From the NCBI GenBank assembly GCA_031398695.1, contig JANNNU010000241.1:1-8086 (forward strand): a DNA stretch of 8,086 nucleotides, given 5' to 3'. The notes beneath the pieces are model-generated. The model ran no database searches and had not been told where the DNA came from. It saw nothing but the letters and a program-made list of their open reading frames with translations. Numbering within the stretch: the first letter of the stretch is position 1; each line of letters opens with the position of its first letter. Below are positions 1 to 6,228 of the stretch, in pieces. The position numbers were made by a program, and so were the translations under genes. The stretch is from JAIYDJ01 sp031398695 (GTDB lineage: Bacteria; Pseudomonadota; Alphaproteobacteria; Rhodobacterales; Rhodobacteraceae).

Positions 1-1
1 C

Positions 2-1258
2 GCCGCCGCGTTCCACCCCGACCGGCAGGACAGCCGCAACCGCGATGACGGCGATGTCGAGGCCGCGCTGAGCGGCTCTGCAACGGGCGCGGTGCTCGCG
101 GTGGATTACAGCGTGCCCTACCTTGCCCATGCGACGATGGAGCCGATGTCGGCTGCCGCGTGGTTGCAAAATGGCAGTCTGCAGATCTGGACCGGCACCC
201 AACTGCCGACCCAGATTGCCGGCGAAGCGGCGGCGATCACCGGCCTGCCGCCCGAAGCGGTCGAAGTTCACACCTTGCCGATGTGCGGCGGTTTCGGACG
301 GCGGGCCGAGATGGACTACGTTCGGCAGGTCGCGACCATCGCCGCCGCGATGCCCGGCACCCCGGTTTTGCTGACCTGGAGCCGGGAAGAGGACATGACC
401 CACGACGCCTATCGGCCGATGGCGATGGCCCGCGTGCGCGCCGCGGTCGCAAACGAGCGGGTGGCGGCGTTGGATCTGTCGGTGGCCTGCCCCTCGGTGA
501 TCGGCAGCCAGTTGGGGCGGCTCGGGTATTCCGTGCCCGGTCCCGACAACACCATTGTGCAGGGCGCGTGGGAACAGCCCTACGACTTTGCCGACTTCCG
601 CGTCACCGGGTACAAAGTGCCCGCAGGCGCGCCCGTCGGATCCTGGCGGTCGGTCGGCAATTCGCAGAACGCCTTCTTCCTCGACAGCGCGATCGACGAA
701 CTGGCGCATCTGGCCGGAGCCGACCCGCTGGCGTTTCGTCTGTCGCAGATGACCCACGACCCCAGCCGCCGCGTGCTGGAGGCGGTCGCGGAAATGGCGG
801 ACTGGGGCAACACGCCTGCCGGGCGCGCGCGGGGCGTCGCGTTCTGCCTCAGCTTCGGGGTGCCCACCGCACAGGTGATCGAGGTCGAGCAGACCGACGC
901 CGGGGTGCGGATGACCAACGCCTGGGCGGCGGTCGATGTGGGACTTGCACTCGATCCATCGATCATCGAGGCGCAGGTGCAGGGCGGCATGGTGTTCGGT
1001 CTGTCGGCCGCCATCCATGGCGAGATCACCTTTGCCGAAGGTCGGGTCCAGCAGCAGAACTTCTGGGATGCCGAGCTGTTGCGCCTGCACCAGTGCCCGC
1101 CCATCGCCGTGCGCATCCTGGAAAACGGGCCGAAACTGCGCGGGATCGGCGAACCCGGCACGCCCCCCGCTGCCCCGGCACTGGCCAACGCGGTGTTTGC
1201 CCTTACCGGGCAACGCATCCGTGCGCTGCCGATGAACAAGAGCGTGACCTTCGCCTGA
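2..1258 (+). CDS. Molybdopterin-binding xanthine dehydrogenase family subunit, isoquinoline 1-oxidoreductase beta-like (5' truncated)
   Basis: C-terminal 418 residues of a molybdenum-cofactor hydroxylase large subunit. The frame is open from base 2 with no stop, so the true start lies left of the window; the GTG near base 92 is not a credible start because conserved sequence (GDVEAAL, then AVDYSVPYLAHATMEPM) runs through it. Family landmarks, numbered from the first visible codon: LAHATMEPM (about 41-49), CGGFGRR (about 95-101), VGSWRSVGNSQNAFFLDSAIDELA (about 212-235), AQVQGGMVFGLSAA (about 324-337), and GIGEPGTPPAAPALANAVF near the end, where the Glu of GEPG (about 384) fits the active-site glutamate. 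The ending TGQRIRALP is typical of the IorB-like group. Such proteins hydroxylate N-heterocycles or aldehydes with water as oxygen donor and normally pair with a [2Fe-2S] subunit, which is not visible here. Substrate cannot be told. It converges on tspO and looks unrelated to photosynthesis. Confidence 0.88.
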   Translation, partial: AAAFHPDRQDSRNRDDGDVEAALSGSATGAVLAVDYSVPYLAHATMEPMSAAAWLQNGSLQIWTGTQLPTQIAGEAAAITGLPPEAVEVHTLPMCGGFGRRAEMDYVRQVATIAAAMPGTPVLLTWSREEDMTHDAYRPMAMARVRAAVANERVAALDLSVACPSVIGSQLGRLGYSVPGPDNTIVQGAWEQPYDFADFRVTGYKVPAGAPVGSWRSVGNSQNAFFLDSAIDELAHLAGADPLAFRLSQMTHDPSRRVLEAVAEMADWGNTPAGRARGVAFCLSFGVPTAQVIEVEQTDAGVRMTNAWAAVDVGLALDPSIIEAQVQGGMVFGLSAAIHGEITFAEGRVQQQNFWDAELLRLHQCPPIAVRILENGPKLRGIGEPGTPPAAPALANAVFALTGQRIRALPMNKSVTFA

Positions 1259-1288
1259 TCCGCCGCGCGGCCCGTGCCGCGCGACGGA
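1259..1288. terminator. GC-rich hairpin between convergent genes, probable bidirectional terminator
   Basis: A perfect 8-bp stem CGCGCGGC (1264-1271) / GCCGCGCG (1276-1283) closes a 4-base loop CCGT. After one C/A mismatch (1263/1284) four more pairs form (1259-1262 with 1285-1288), giving 12 pairs in 30 bases. It starts right after the TGA of the oxidoreductase gene and lies just past the tspO stop on the other strand, where both transcripts should end. There is no T-run on either side, so if it terminates it is not a textbook intrinsic terminator; it may instead stabilise 3' ends. Confidence 0.55.
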
Positions 1289-1294
1289 CAGGCT

Positions 1295-1759
1295 TCAGGC
1301 CGGCTGCGGGCCGGGGTTCTTGACCATGACGCTGAGGTTGAGAGCCGAGGCGACGCTGACCCAGACGAGGTAGGGCACGAACAGCCAGCCCGCGATGGCG
1401 TCGAGCTGAAAGAACGCGAGCATGGTGGCCGCGACCGACAGCCAGAGGCCCGCCATCACCAGCATCGCGGCGCGGATGCGGTGCAGGCCGAAGAAGATCG
1501 GCGTCCAGAGCGTGTTGAGCGCGATCTGCAGCGCCCAGAACGCCAGCGCCTGACTTGCGTCGGGCAGGGCGGCGACGCGGGCGGCAGAGACGGCCATGCA
1601 GATGTAAAGCACGCTCCAGGTGACCGGAAAAACCCAGCCTGGCGGGGTCCAGACCGGTTTGGACAGCGCTTTATACCACGCTCCCGGTTCGAACATCGCG
1701 CCGGTGGCGCTGGCGGCGCCGCAGGCGGCAAGGAAGGTCAGAAACAGGCCCCAGTCCAT
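1295..1759 (-). CDS. tspO: TspO/MBR family tryptophan-rich sensory protein (CrtK)
   Basis: Inner- or outer-membrane protein of 154 aa, the usual size for bacterial TspO, with five hydrophobic segments. Family motifs: WYKALSKPVWTPPGWVFPVTW (29-49), LYICMAVSAARVA (51-63), ALNTLWTPIFFG (80-91), ATMLAFFQLD (111-120) and PYLVWVSVASALN (129-141). In Rhodobacter, TspO binds porphyrins and acts as a negative, oxygen-linked modulator of photosynthesis gene expression. The ATG at 1759 is chosen over longer frames because an AAGGAG ribosome site sits 5 bases upstream and MDWGLFLTFLAACGA matches the family N-terminus; the upstream extension is Arg-rich out-of-family sequence overlapping crtB. It lies 34 bases downstream of crtB and is probably the last gene of the crtIB-tspO transcript. 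One oddity: Val36 occupies a place where, by my recollection, the R. sphaeroides protein has Trp (second of a WW pair remains as W37). Confidence 0.95.
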   Translation of the reverse strand: MDWGLFLTFLAACGAASATGAMFEPGAWYKALSKPVWTPPGWVFPVTWSVLYICMAVSAARVAALPDASQALAFWALQIALNTLWTPIFFGLHRIRAAMLVMAGLWLSVAATMLAFFQLDAIAGWLFVPYLVWVSVASALNLSVMVKNPGPQPA

Positions 1760-1764
1760 GGCTA

Positions 1765-1770
1765 CTCCTT
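1765..1770 (-). promoter_or_regulatory. Ribosome binding site of tspO
   Basis: On the minus strand AAGGAG stands 5 bases (TAGCC) before the ATG at 1759. It is the strongest Shine-Dalgarno match in the window and decides the tspO start. It suggests tspO is translated independently of crtB although probably co-transcribed. Confidence 0.85.
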
Positions 1771-1793
1771 TTCGGGTCACACATGGAGTTAGG

Positions 1794-2831
1794 TCAGGCG
1801 CGGGCGCGCTCCAACCCCCGAGTCGCATGAACTTGGGCGCGATCTTGCGCTTCGAGCTGGGCAAAGACCGACAGGACCGCGTCCGACCGCCCGAATCGGG
1901 TCGTCTGCCGGGCCGCGGCCTGCACCAGAAACGCGACTTCCGGGGTCGGCGCGGCATGCAGCGTCGCTGGGCCGGGCACCACGAAGGACAGGCCGCTGCG
2001 GATCAGCGACAGGCCGAGCCATCCGAGCTTCTGGCGTCCGCTGGTGCGGGCGCGCCGGGTGATGCTGTCGTGTCCGTTGCGCCGCACCGCCGCACCGATG
2101 CCGGCATAGACATGGCGCGCGGCAAAGATTCCGGGTCGGCAGGCGAGCGGCAGCGCCGGCACGCCGGCTTCGGAGCGGGTGTAAAGCTGGTCCGCCGTTG
2201 CCAGCAGGCGCGCGGTCATCCGCAGGACGCGGGGATCGGGCTGCGGGTCGGCGAGGAACGCCGCTGGGTTCACCCCGGCCTCTTCGAGCCATTGCAGCGG
2301 CAGATAAAGCCGCCCCGCCCGCGCATCCTCGCCGACATCGCGCGCGATGTTGGTCAACTGCATGGCAAGGCCCAGATCGCAGGCCCGCGCCAGCGCATCG
2401 GCACTGCGCACCCGCATCAGGACGCACATCATCGCCCCCACCGCCGCCGCGACGCGCGCCGAATAATCCAGCACGCCCGACAGCGTGTCATACCGCCGCC
2501 CGACCGCATCCCAGGCGAGACCCTCGAGCAGCGCCTCGGGCAGGGCGCGCGGCATTTCGAAATCGGCCACCACATCGGCAAAGGCGCGGTCGGCATAGCT
2601 GTTGCGCGGCCGCCCCGCATAGACCAGATCCAGCCGATCGCGCAGGCCCAGCACGGCGGGGGCCTTGTCGTCGGTGTCGTCCACCGCATCGTCGGCCAGA
2701 CGGCAGAACGCATAAAGCGCCAGCGCCGGATCGCGTACCCGTGCGGGCAGCAGCTTGGACGCCGCATGAAACGACAGCGATCCGGTGCGGATCGCCTCGC
2801 GGCAGTGCGCCATGTCGGCGGGTGCGATCAT
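1794..2831 (-). CDS. crtB: 15-cis-phytoene synthase
   Basis: Head-to-head condensation of two geranylgeranyl diphosphates through prephytoene diphosphate to phytoene, the first committed carotenoid step; cytoplasmic or membrane-associated. The protein is 345 aa, a normal length. Both Mg-diphosphate binding regions are present: the first aspartate-rich motif in AFCRLADDAVDDTDD (41-55) and the second in LGLAMQLTNIARDVGEDARAGRLYLP (153-178), which is the squalene/phytoene synthase signature. The ATG at 2831 overlaps the crtI stop as ATGA, and no good ribosome site precedes it, so translation is probably coupled to crtI. The open frame runs further upstream inside crtI, but that extension is Gly/Arg-rich shadow sequence without family similarity. 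Second gene of the crtI-crtB-tspO operon. Confidence 0.97.
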   Translation of the reverse strand: MIAPADMAHCREAIRTGSLSFHAASKLLPARVRDPALALYAFCRLADDAVDDTDDKAPAVLGLRDRLDLVYAGRPRNSYADRAFADVVADFEMPRALPEALLEGLAWDAVGRRYDTLSGVLDYSARVAAAVGAMMCVLMRVRSADALARACDLGLAMQLTNIARDVGEDARAGRLYLPLQWLEEAGVNPAAFLADPQPDPRVLRMTARLLATADQLYTRSEAGVPALPLACRPGIFAARHVYAGIGAAVRRNGHDSITRRARTSGRQKLGWLGLSLIRSGLSFVVPGPATLHAAPTPEVAFLVQAAARQTTRFGRSDAVLSVFAQLEAQDRAQVHATRGLERARA

Positions 2832-4393
2832 TCGGCAGCCATCCGAATTGTGGCGCGACGCGGGGCATCCGGCACCAGCTTGGCCAGTACCTCTGCCGAC
2901 GAGATCACGCCCGGCAATCCGGCGCCCGGATGCGTGCCCGCACCGACCAGAAACAGCCCCTTGGCCTCTTCCGACACGTTGTGCGGCCGAAACCACGCCG
3001 ATTGCAGGATTCGCGGCTCGATCGAAAACCCGGTTCCGTAGGGCGACAGATACCGCGATTCAAAGCTGTTCGGCGTGAAGACCAGCTGTTCGGTCAGATG
3101 GTCGCCCAAACCGGGCAACAGCCGATCCTCCAACATCTTCTGTACCTTCTGCCGGTAAGGCTCGGCCTGTTCCGCCCAGTCCACCCCGTTGTCGAACCCC
3201 AGATGCGGCACCGGCGACAGCGCATAGAACGTGTCATCCCCAGCCGGCGCGCAGCCTTTGTCGGTGACGGACGGGCGATGCAGATAAAGGCTCATGTCAT
3301 CGGACAGCCGCCCCTTCACGAAGATATCCGCGATGTGGTCCTTGTAGCGGGGGCCGACCAGAATCGTGTGATGCCCCACCTTCGGCCATTTCAGCGCGGT
3401 GCCTTTGGTGCCGAAATACCAGACGAACAGCCCCATCGACCACCGCGTGCGCTTCAGCCGTGGCGGGGTCCAGCGTTTGCGTGGCTGGTTTCGCAGCAGC
3501 CGGTCATAGGTGTGCCCGGCATCGGCGTTCGACACCACGACATCGGCGTGCAGCACCTGTCCATCCACCAGCCGCACCCCGGTCGCGCGACCATTTTCCA
3601 GCAAAATCTCGTCCGCTTCGGCGTGCAGGCGCAATTGCCCGCCCTGTGACGCGATCACTCCGGCCATCGCCAGCGCAATCGCCGCGACCCCGCCCATCGC
3701 ATAGTGAACGCCGAATTCCTTCTCGAGATGACTCACCAGGATGTACATCGAGGTGACGTGAAACGGATCGCCGCCGATGAACAGCGGGTGAAACGACAGC
3801 GCGAACCGCAGGCGTTCGTCCTTCACGCGGGACGCCGCATGGCCATAGACCGACTTGTCGGCGCGCATCGCGACGAACCCCGGCAGCGCCTTGAGCAGGT
3901 CGGCAAACTTGTGCATCGGGCGGCGGCCCAGGTTTTCGAACCCGAACCAATAGCGCCGTTCGCTGTCCTTCAGGAACCGGTCGTAACCGGGCAAGTCGGA
4001 CGGTGAAAGCCGCCCCACCTCGGCCCGCATCGCGTCGGTCGATTGCCGGGCCGTGAACACCGACCCGTCCAGCCAGCGGATTTCATAGAACGCCTCCAGC
4101 GCGCGCAGGTCCACATCCGCATCGAAGTCGCGCCCGCAGGCAGCCCACAGCTCGCGAAACAGATGCGGCACCGTGACGATGGTTGGGCCGAGGTCAAAGC
4201 GGTGGCCGCCTTGGGTGATCGACGACCCGCGCCCGCCCGGCATGTCCAGCCTGTCAATGACAGTGACACGGTAACCCTTTGCACCCAACCGCATGGCGGC
4301 GGCAAGCCCCCCAAGACCGGCACCAATGACGATAGCCTCGGACCCGGAAGTGGGGGTCTGGGCGGCGGAGTCGGAAGCAGGATGTGTCAACAT
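2828..4393 (-). CDS. crtI: Phytoene desaturase (FAD-dependent, CrtI type)
   Basis: Membrane-associated flavoenzyme of 521 aa that desaturates phytoene stepwise; with crtA next door the expected main product is neurosporene (three steps) feeding the spheroidene branch, though step number cannot be read from sequence. N-terminal dinucleotide-binding fold: AIVIGAGLGGLAAAMRLGAKG (GxGxxG at 24-29), acidic end of the second strand at D47, then PGGRGSSITQGGHRFDLGPT (52-71). Internal CrtI blocks include KDERLRFALSFHPLFIGGDP (191-210), EKEFGVHYAMGGVAAIA (224-240) and VVVSNADAGHTY (285-296). The C-terminal FAD motif is FLVGAGTHPGAGLPGVISSAE (481-501). The first 20 residues are a Ser/Thr-rich lead with no better in-frame ATG after it, so the ATG at 4393 is kept; its ribosome site is weak (GTGAG 4 bases upstream). 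First gene of its operon; the last bases overlap crtB by four. Confidence 0.98.
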   Translation of the reverse strand: MLTHPASDSAAQTPTSGSEAIVIGAGLGGLAAAMRLGAKGYRVTVIDRLDMPGGRGSSITQGGHRFDLGPTIVTVPHLFRELWAACGRDFDADVDLRALEAFYEIRWLDGSVFTARQSTDAMRAEVGRLSPSDLPGYDRFLKDSERRYWFGFENLGRRPMHKFADLLKALPGFVAMRADKSVYGHAASRVKDERLRFALSFHPLFIGGDPFHVTSMYILVSHLEKEFGVHYAMGGVAAIALAMAGVIASQGGQLRLHAEADEILLENGRATGVRLVDGQVLHADVVVSNADAGHTYDRLLRNQPRKRWTPPRLKRTRWSMGLFVWYFGTKGTALKWPKVGHHTILVGPRYKDHIADIFVKGRLSDDMSLYLHRPSVTDKGCAPAGDDTFYALSPVPHLGFDNGVDWAEQAEPYRQKVQKMLEDRLLPGLGDHLTEQLVFTPNSFESRYLSPYGTGFSIEPRILQSAWFRPHNVSEEAKGLFLVGAGTHPGAGLPGVISSAEVLAKLVPDAPRRATIRMAAE

Positions 4394-4522
4394 GAACTCA
4401 CGATATACTGTCTAGTCAGATTTACAATATGTGCCGTGCCGCCGCAGGAAAATCCCGTTTCGGCTTCCCTGCATCCCGAAAGCCTGCCAAACTAAGTTGA
4501 CACTATTGTGCAGAGCCAACAC
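4394..4522. promoter_or_regulatory. Divergent crtI / crtA control region
   Basis: 129 bases between the divergent start codons, visibly richer in A/T at both ends than the surrounding genes. It must drive the crtI-crtB-tspO arm leftwards and probably crtA-bchIDO rightwards. It contains the TGT-N12-ACA palindrome at 4409-4426 and most of a looser one at 4507-4523. A possible minus-strand promoter for crtI reads TTTTCC, 17 bases, TATTGT (the latter at 4424-4429), so that the perfect palindrome would cover the -10 box and start point; this is inference. No convincing sigma-70 pair was found for crtA. Confidence 0.75.
4409..4426. promoter_or_regulatory. PpsR/CrtJ operator, perfect TGT-N12-ACA
   Basis: TGT (4409-4411), twelve bases, ACA (4424-4426), an exact match to the consensus bound by the redox- and light-responsive repressor PpsR/CrtJ in purple bacteria. 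It lies 16 bases upstream of the crtI ATG, a position suited to blocking crtI transcription under aerobic conditions. The motif itself is short and could arise by chance, but its location in the one divergent crt promoter, where such sites are known in Rhodobacter, makes the assignment strong. Confidence 0.8.
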
Positions 4523-4523
4523 A
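4507..4523. promoter_or_regulatory. Possible second PpsR/CrtJ half-site pair with 11-base spacing, at crtA start
   Basis: TGTG (4507-4510), nine bases, CACA (4520-4523): an inverted repeat read as TGT-N11-ACA, one base short of the PpsR/CrtJ consensus. Its centre is about 98 bases from that of the perfect site at 4409-4426. In R. capsulatus the crtA-crtI region is reported, as I recall, to be repressed cooperatively through two distant sites roughly this far apart, so a degenerate second site is plausible. Its last base is the first base of the chosen crtA ATG. Confidence 0.45.
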
Positions 4524-5227
4524 TGCAGACCGTCAGTTTGACCCTTTTCCGCTTCCCCTCGCTGGCCGCGCGCCTGTGGGTGCTGGGCCAGATGGCGGTT
4601 GCACGGCTGTCGTTCTGGCAGATGGCGGATGTGCAGTTCTTCAAGCTGTGCGGCTCGGGCACCGGCGAAGGATTCACCCCGCGGCCCAACACCAAGGTCT
4701 GGGCGATTCTGGCGATTTGGCCGGATTCGGCGACGGCGCGGCGCAATCTCGATCAGGCCCCGGTGTTCCTGCGCTGGCGGCGCCACGCGACCGAAAGCTG
4801 GACCATCCTGCTGAACCCGACCTCGGCGCGGGGCAAGTGGTCGGGCGTCGAACCTTTCACCCCGCAGCCCGCCACCCCCGGCCCCATTGTCGCCCTGACC
4901 CGTGCCACGATGAAGCCGTGGACCTTCCTGCGGTTCTGGGGGCGCGTGCCCGACATTTCGGCCGTGATCGGATCGGACCCCAACGTGATCTTCAAGATCG
5001 GCATCGGCGAGGTGCCCTTGCTGCATCAGGTCACCTTCTCGATCTGGCCTGACGCCGCCAGCATGGCCAACTTCGCGCGCGGCGATGGCCCGCATGGCCG
5101 CGCCATCAAGGCTGTGCGGGACGAAGGCTGGTTCAGCGAAGAGCTTTACGCCCGCTTTTCGATTGTCGATGACTGGGGCACATGGGAGGGCAAACAGCCC
5201 CTCGCCGCCCATAAGGACGCTGCATGA
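4523..5227 (+). CDS. crtA: Spheroidene monooxygenase
   Basis: Oxygen-dependent enzyme adding the C-2 keto group to spheroidene to give spheroidenone (and acting on related carotenoids); responsible for the yellow-to-red shift under oxygen. At 234 aa it looks full length for the family. Recognisable family blocks: QTVSLTLFRFP at the N-terminus, FWQMADVQFFKLCGSGTGEGFTP (31-53), ATMKPWTFLRFWGRVPDIS (128-146), and FSIWPDAASMANFARGDGPHGRAIKAVRDEGWFSEELYARF (172-212), with a conserved His at 191. Reported in the literature as a haem-containing monooxygenase; no classical haem motif is seen. Start: ATG at 4523 is preferred because MQTVSLTLF resembles the family N-terminus; an in-frame GTG at 4508 would add five residues. 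Neither has a good ribosome site. The stop overlaps the bchI start as ATGA, so crtA probably heads a crtA-bchI-bchD-bchO transcript under the divergent control region. Confidence 0.95.
   Translation: MQTVSLTLFRFPSLAARLWVLGQMAVARLSFWQMADVQFFKLCGSGTGEGFTPRPNTKVWAILAIWPDSATARRNLDQAPVFLRWRRHATESWTILLNPTSARGKWSGVEPFTPQPATPGPIVALTRATMKPWTFLRFWGRVPDISAVIGSDPNVIFKIGIGEVPLLHQVTFSIWPDAASMANFARGDGPHGRAIKAVRDEGWFSEELYARFSIVDDWGTWEGKQPLAAHKDAA
5213..5217 (+). promoter_or_regulatory. Ribosome binding site of bchI
   Basis: AAGGA lies 6 bases before the bchI ATG at 5224, inside the last codons of crtA. Together with the ATGA overlap it supports this start and allows both direct initiation and coupling to crtA. 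Confidence 0.7.
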
Positions 5228-6228
5228 AACAACCCTTTCCGTTTTCGGCCATCGTGGGACAGGCCGCGATGAAACAGGCCATGGTGCTGACCGCCATCGA
5301 CCCGGGCATCGGTGGCGTGCTGGTGTTCGGCGATCGGGGCACCGGCAAATCGACCGCCGTGCGCGCGCTGGCGGCCCTGCTGCCGCCGATCACGGTCGTC
5401 GAAGGCTGCCCGGTCAATTCGGCAAGGCCGGAGGATGTGCCGGCGTGGTCGCAGTCTGCCACCGGCAAGATGGTCAGCCGACCGACCCCGGTGATAGACC
5501 TGCCGCTGGGCGTGACCGAAGATCGCGTGGTCGGCGCGCTGGACATCGAACGTGCCCTGACGCGGGGCGAAAAGGCGTTCGAACCCGGCCTTCTGGCCCG
5601 CGCCAACCGAGGCTACCTGTACATCGACGAGGTAAACCTGCTCGAAGACCATATCGTCGATCTGCTTCTCGACGTGGCGCAATCCGGCGAGAATGTCGTC
5701 GAACGCGAAGGCCTGTCGATTCGTCACCCCGCGCGTTTTGTCCTAGTCGGCTCGGGCAACCCCGAAGAGGGCGAACTCAGGCCCCAGTTGCTCGACCGGT
5801 TCGGGCTGTCGGTGGAGGTGACCAGCCCCCGCGACATCGAAACGCGGGTCGAGGTGATGACGCGCCGTGACGCCTACGAAAACGACTTCGACCGGTTCAT
5901 CAAGAAATGGCAGGCCAAGGATGCCGCGCTGCGCAAGGCGATCTTGACCGCGCGTGCGGCCCTGCCGGGGCTGAAAACCCCAGGCGTCGTGCTCCACGAC
6001 TGCGCCGCATTGTGCATCGCGCTGGGGTCCGACGGGCTGCGCGGCGAGTTGACCCTGCTGCGCGCCGCCCGCGCGCAGGCGGCCCATGATGGTTCCGACA
6101 CCGTCACCCGCGCCCACCTGAAATCGGTGGCGGCCAGCGCCCTGTCGCACCGCCTGCGCCGCGATCCGCTGGACGAGGCCGGATCGGGCGCGCGCGTCGC
6201 CCGCACCATCGCCGAGGTCCTGCCCTGA
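5224..6228 (+). CDS. bchI: Magnesium chelatase subunit I (AAA+ ATPase)
   Basis: ATP-hydrolysing motor of magnesium chelatase, which with BchD and BchH inserts Mg2+ into protoporphyrin IX, the branch point to bacteriochlorophyll; soluble, forms rings with BchD. 334 aa, usual length. Visible AAA+ elements: Walker A GDRGTGKS (36-43), the insert containing GCPVNSARPEDVPAWSQ (61-77), the loop VTEDRVVGALDIERALTRGEKAFEPGLLARANRG (97-130), Walker B YLYIDE (131-136) followed by VNLLEDH, sensor-1 region LVGSGNPEEGELRPQLLDRFG (174-194) with candidate Arg finger in LLDRFG, and a sensor-2 region GLRGELTLLRAARAQAA (271-287). Catalytic residues all look intact. It overlaps crtA by four bases and bchD by one (TGATG). 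Confidence 0.98.
   Translation: MKQPFPFSAIVGQAAMKQAMVLTAIDPGIGGVLVFGDRGTGKSTAVRALAALLPPITVVEGCPVNSARPEDVPAWSQSATGKMVSRPTPVIDLPLGVTEDRVVGALDIERALTRGEKAFEPGLLARANRGYLYIDEVNLLEDHIVDLLLDVAQSGENVVEREGLSIRHPARFVLVGSGNPEEGELRPQLLDRFGLSVEVTSPRDIETRVEVMTRRDAYENDFDRFIKKWQAKDAALRKAILTARAALPGLKTPGVVLHDCAALCIALGSDGLRGELTLLRAARAQAAHDGSDTVTRAHLKSVAASALSHRLRRDPLDEAGSGARVARTIAEVLP

Noticed and set aside
92..94. GTG as a true start of the oxidoreductase gene
   Set aside because: Family sequence continues upstream in frame to the window edge without a stop, and the protein would lack more than a third of the family's usual length.
160..1323. 387-aa plus-strand frame overlapping the oxidoreductase gene
   Set aside because: Composition dominated by Arg and Gly with no family features, while the overlapping frame encodes a clear molybdopterin oxidoreductase.
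1620..3649. Long plus-strand open frames (473 and 483 aa) opposite crtB, tspO and crtI
   Set aside because: Arg/Pro/Ala-rich, no recognisable domain, and entirely antisense to confidently identified genes; such frames are common in GC-rich DNA.
4385..4402. A third PpsR-like site, TGT-N12-ACG, over the crtI start
   Set aside because: Second half-site does not match the consensus; one such near-match is expected by chance.
4497..4502. TTGACA as the -35 box of crtA
   Set aside because: At 16-18 base spacing the -10 would be ACACAT, CACATG or ACATGC, all poor, and transcription would start after the crtA start codon.
4412..5212. 266-aa minus-strand frame antisense to crtA
   Set aside because: It covers the divergent control region and crtA and has no motif; crtA is well supported.
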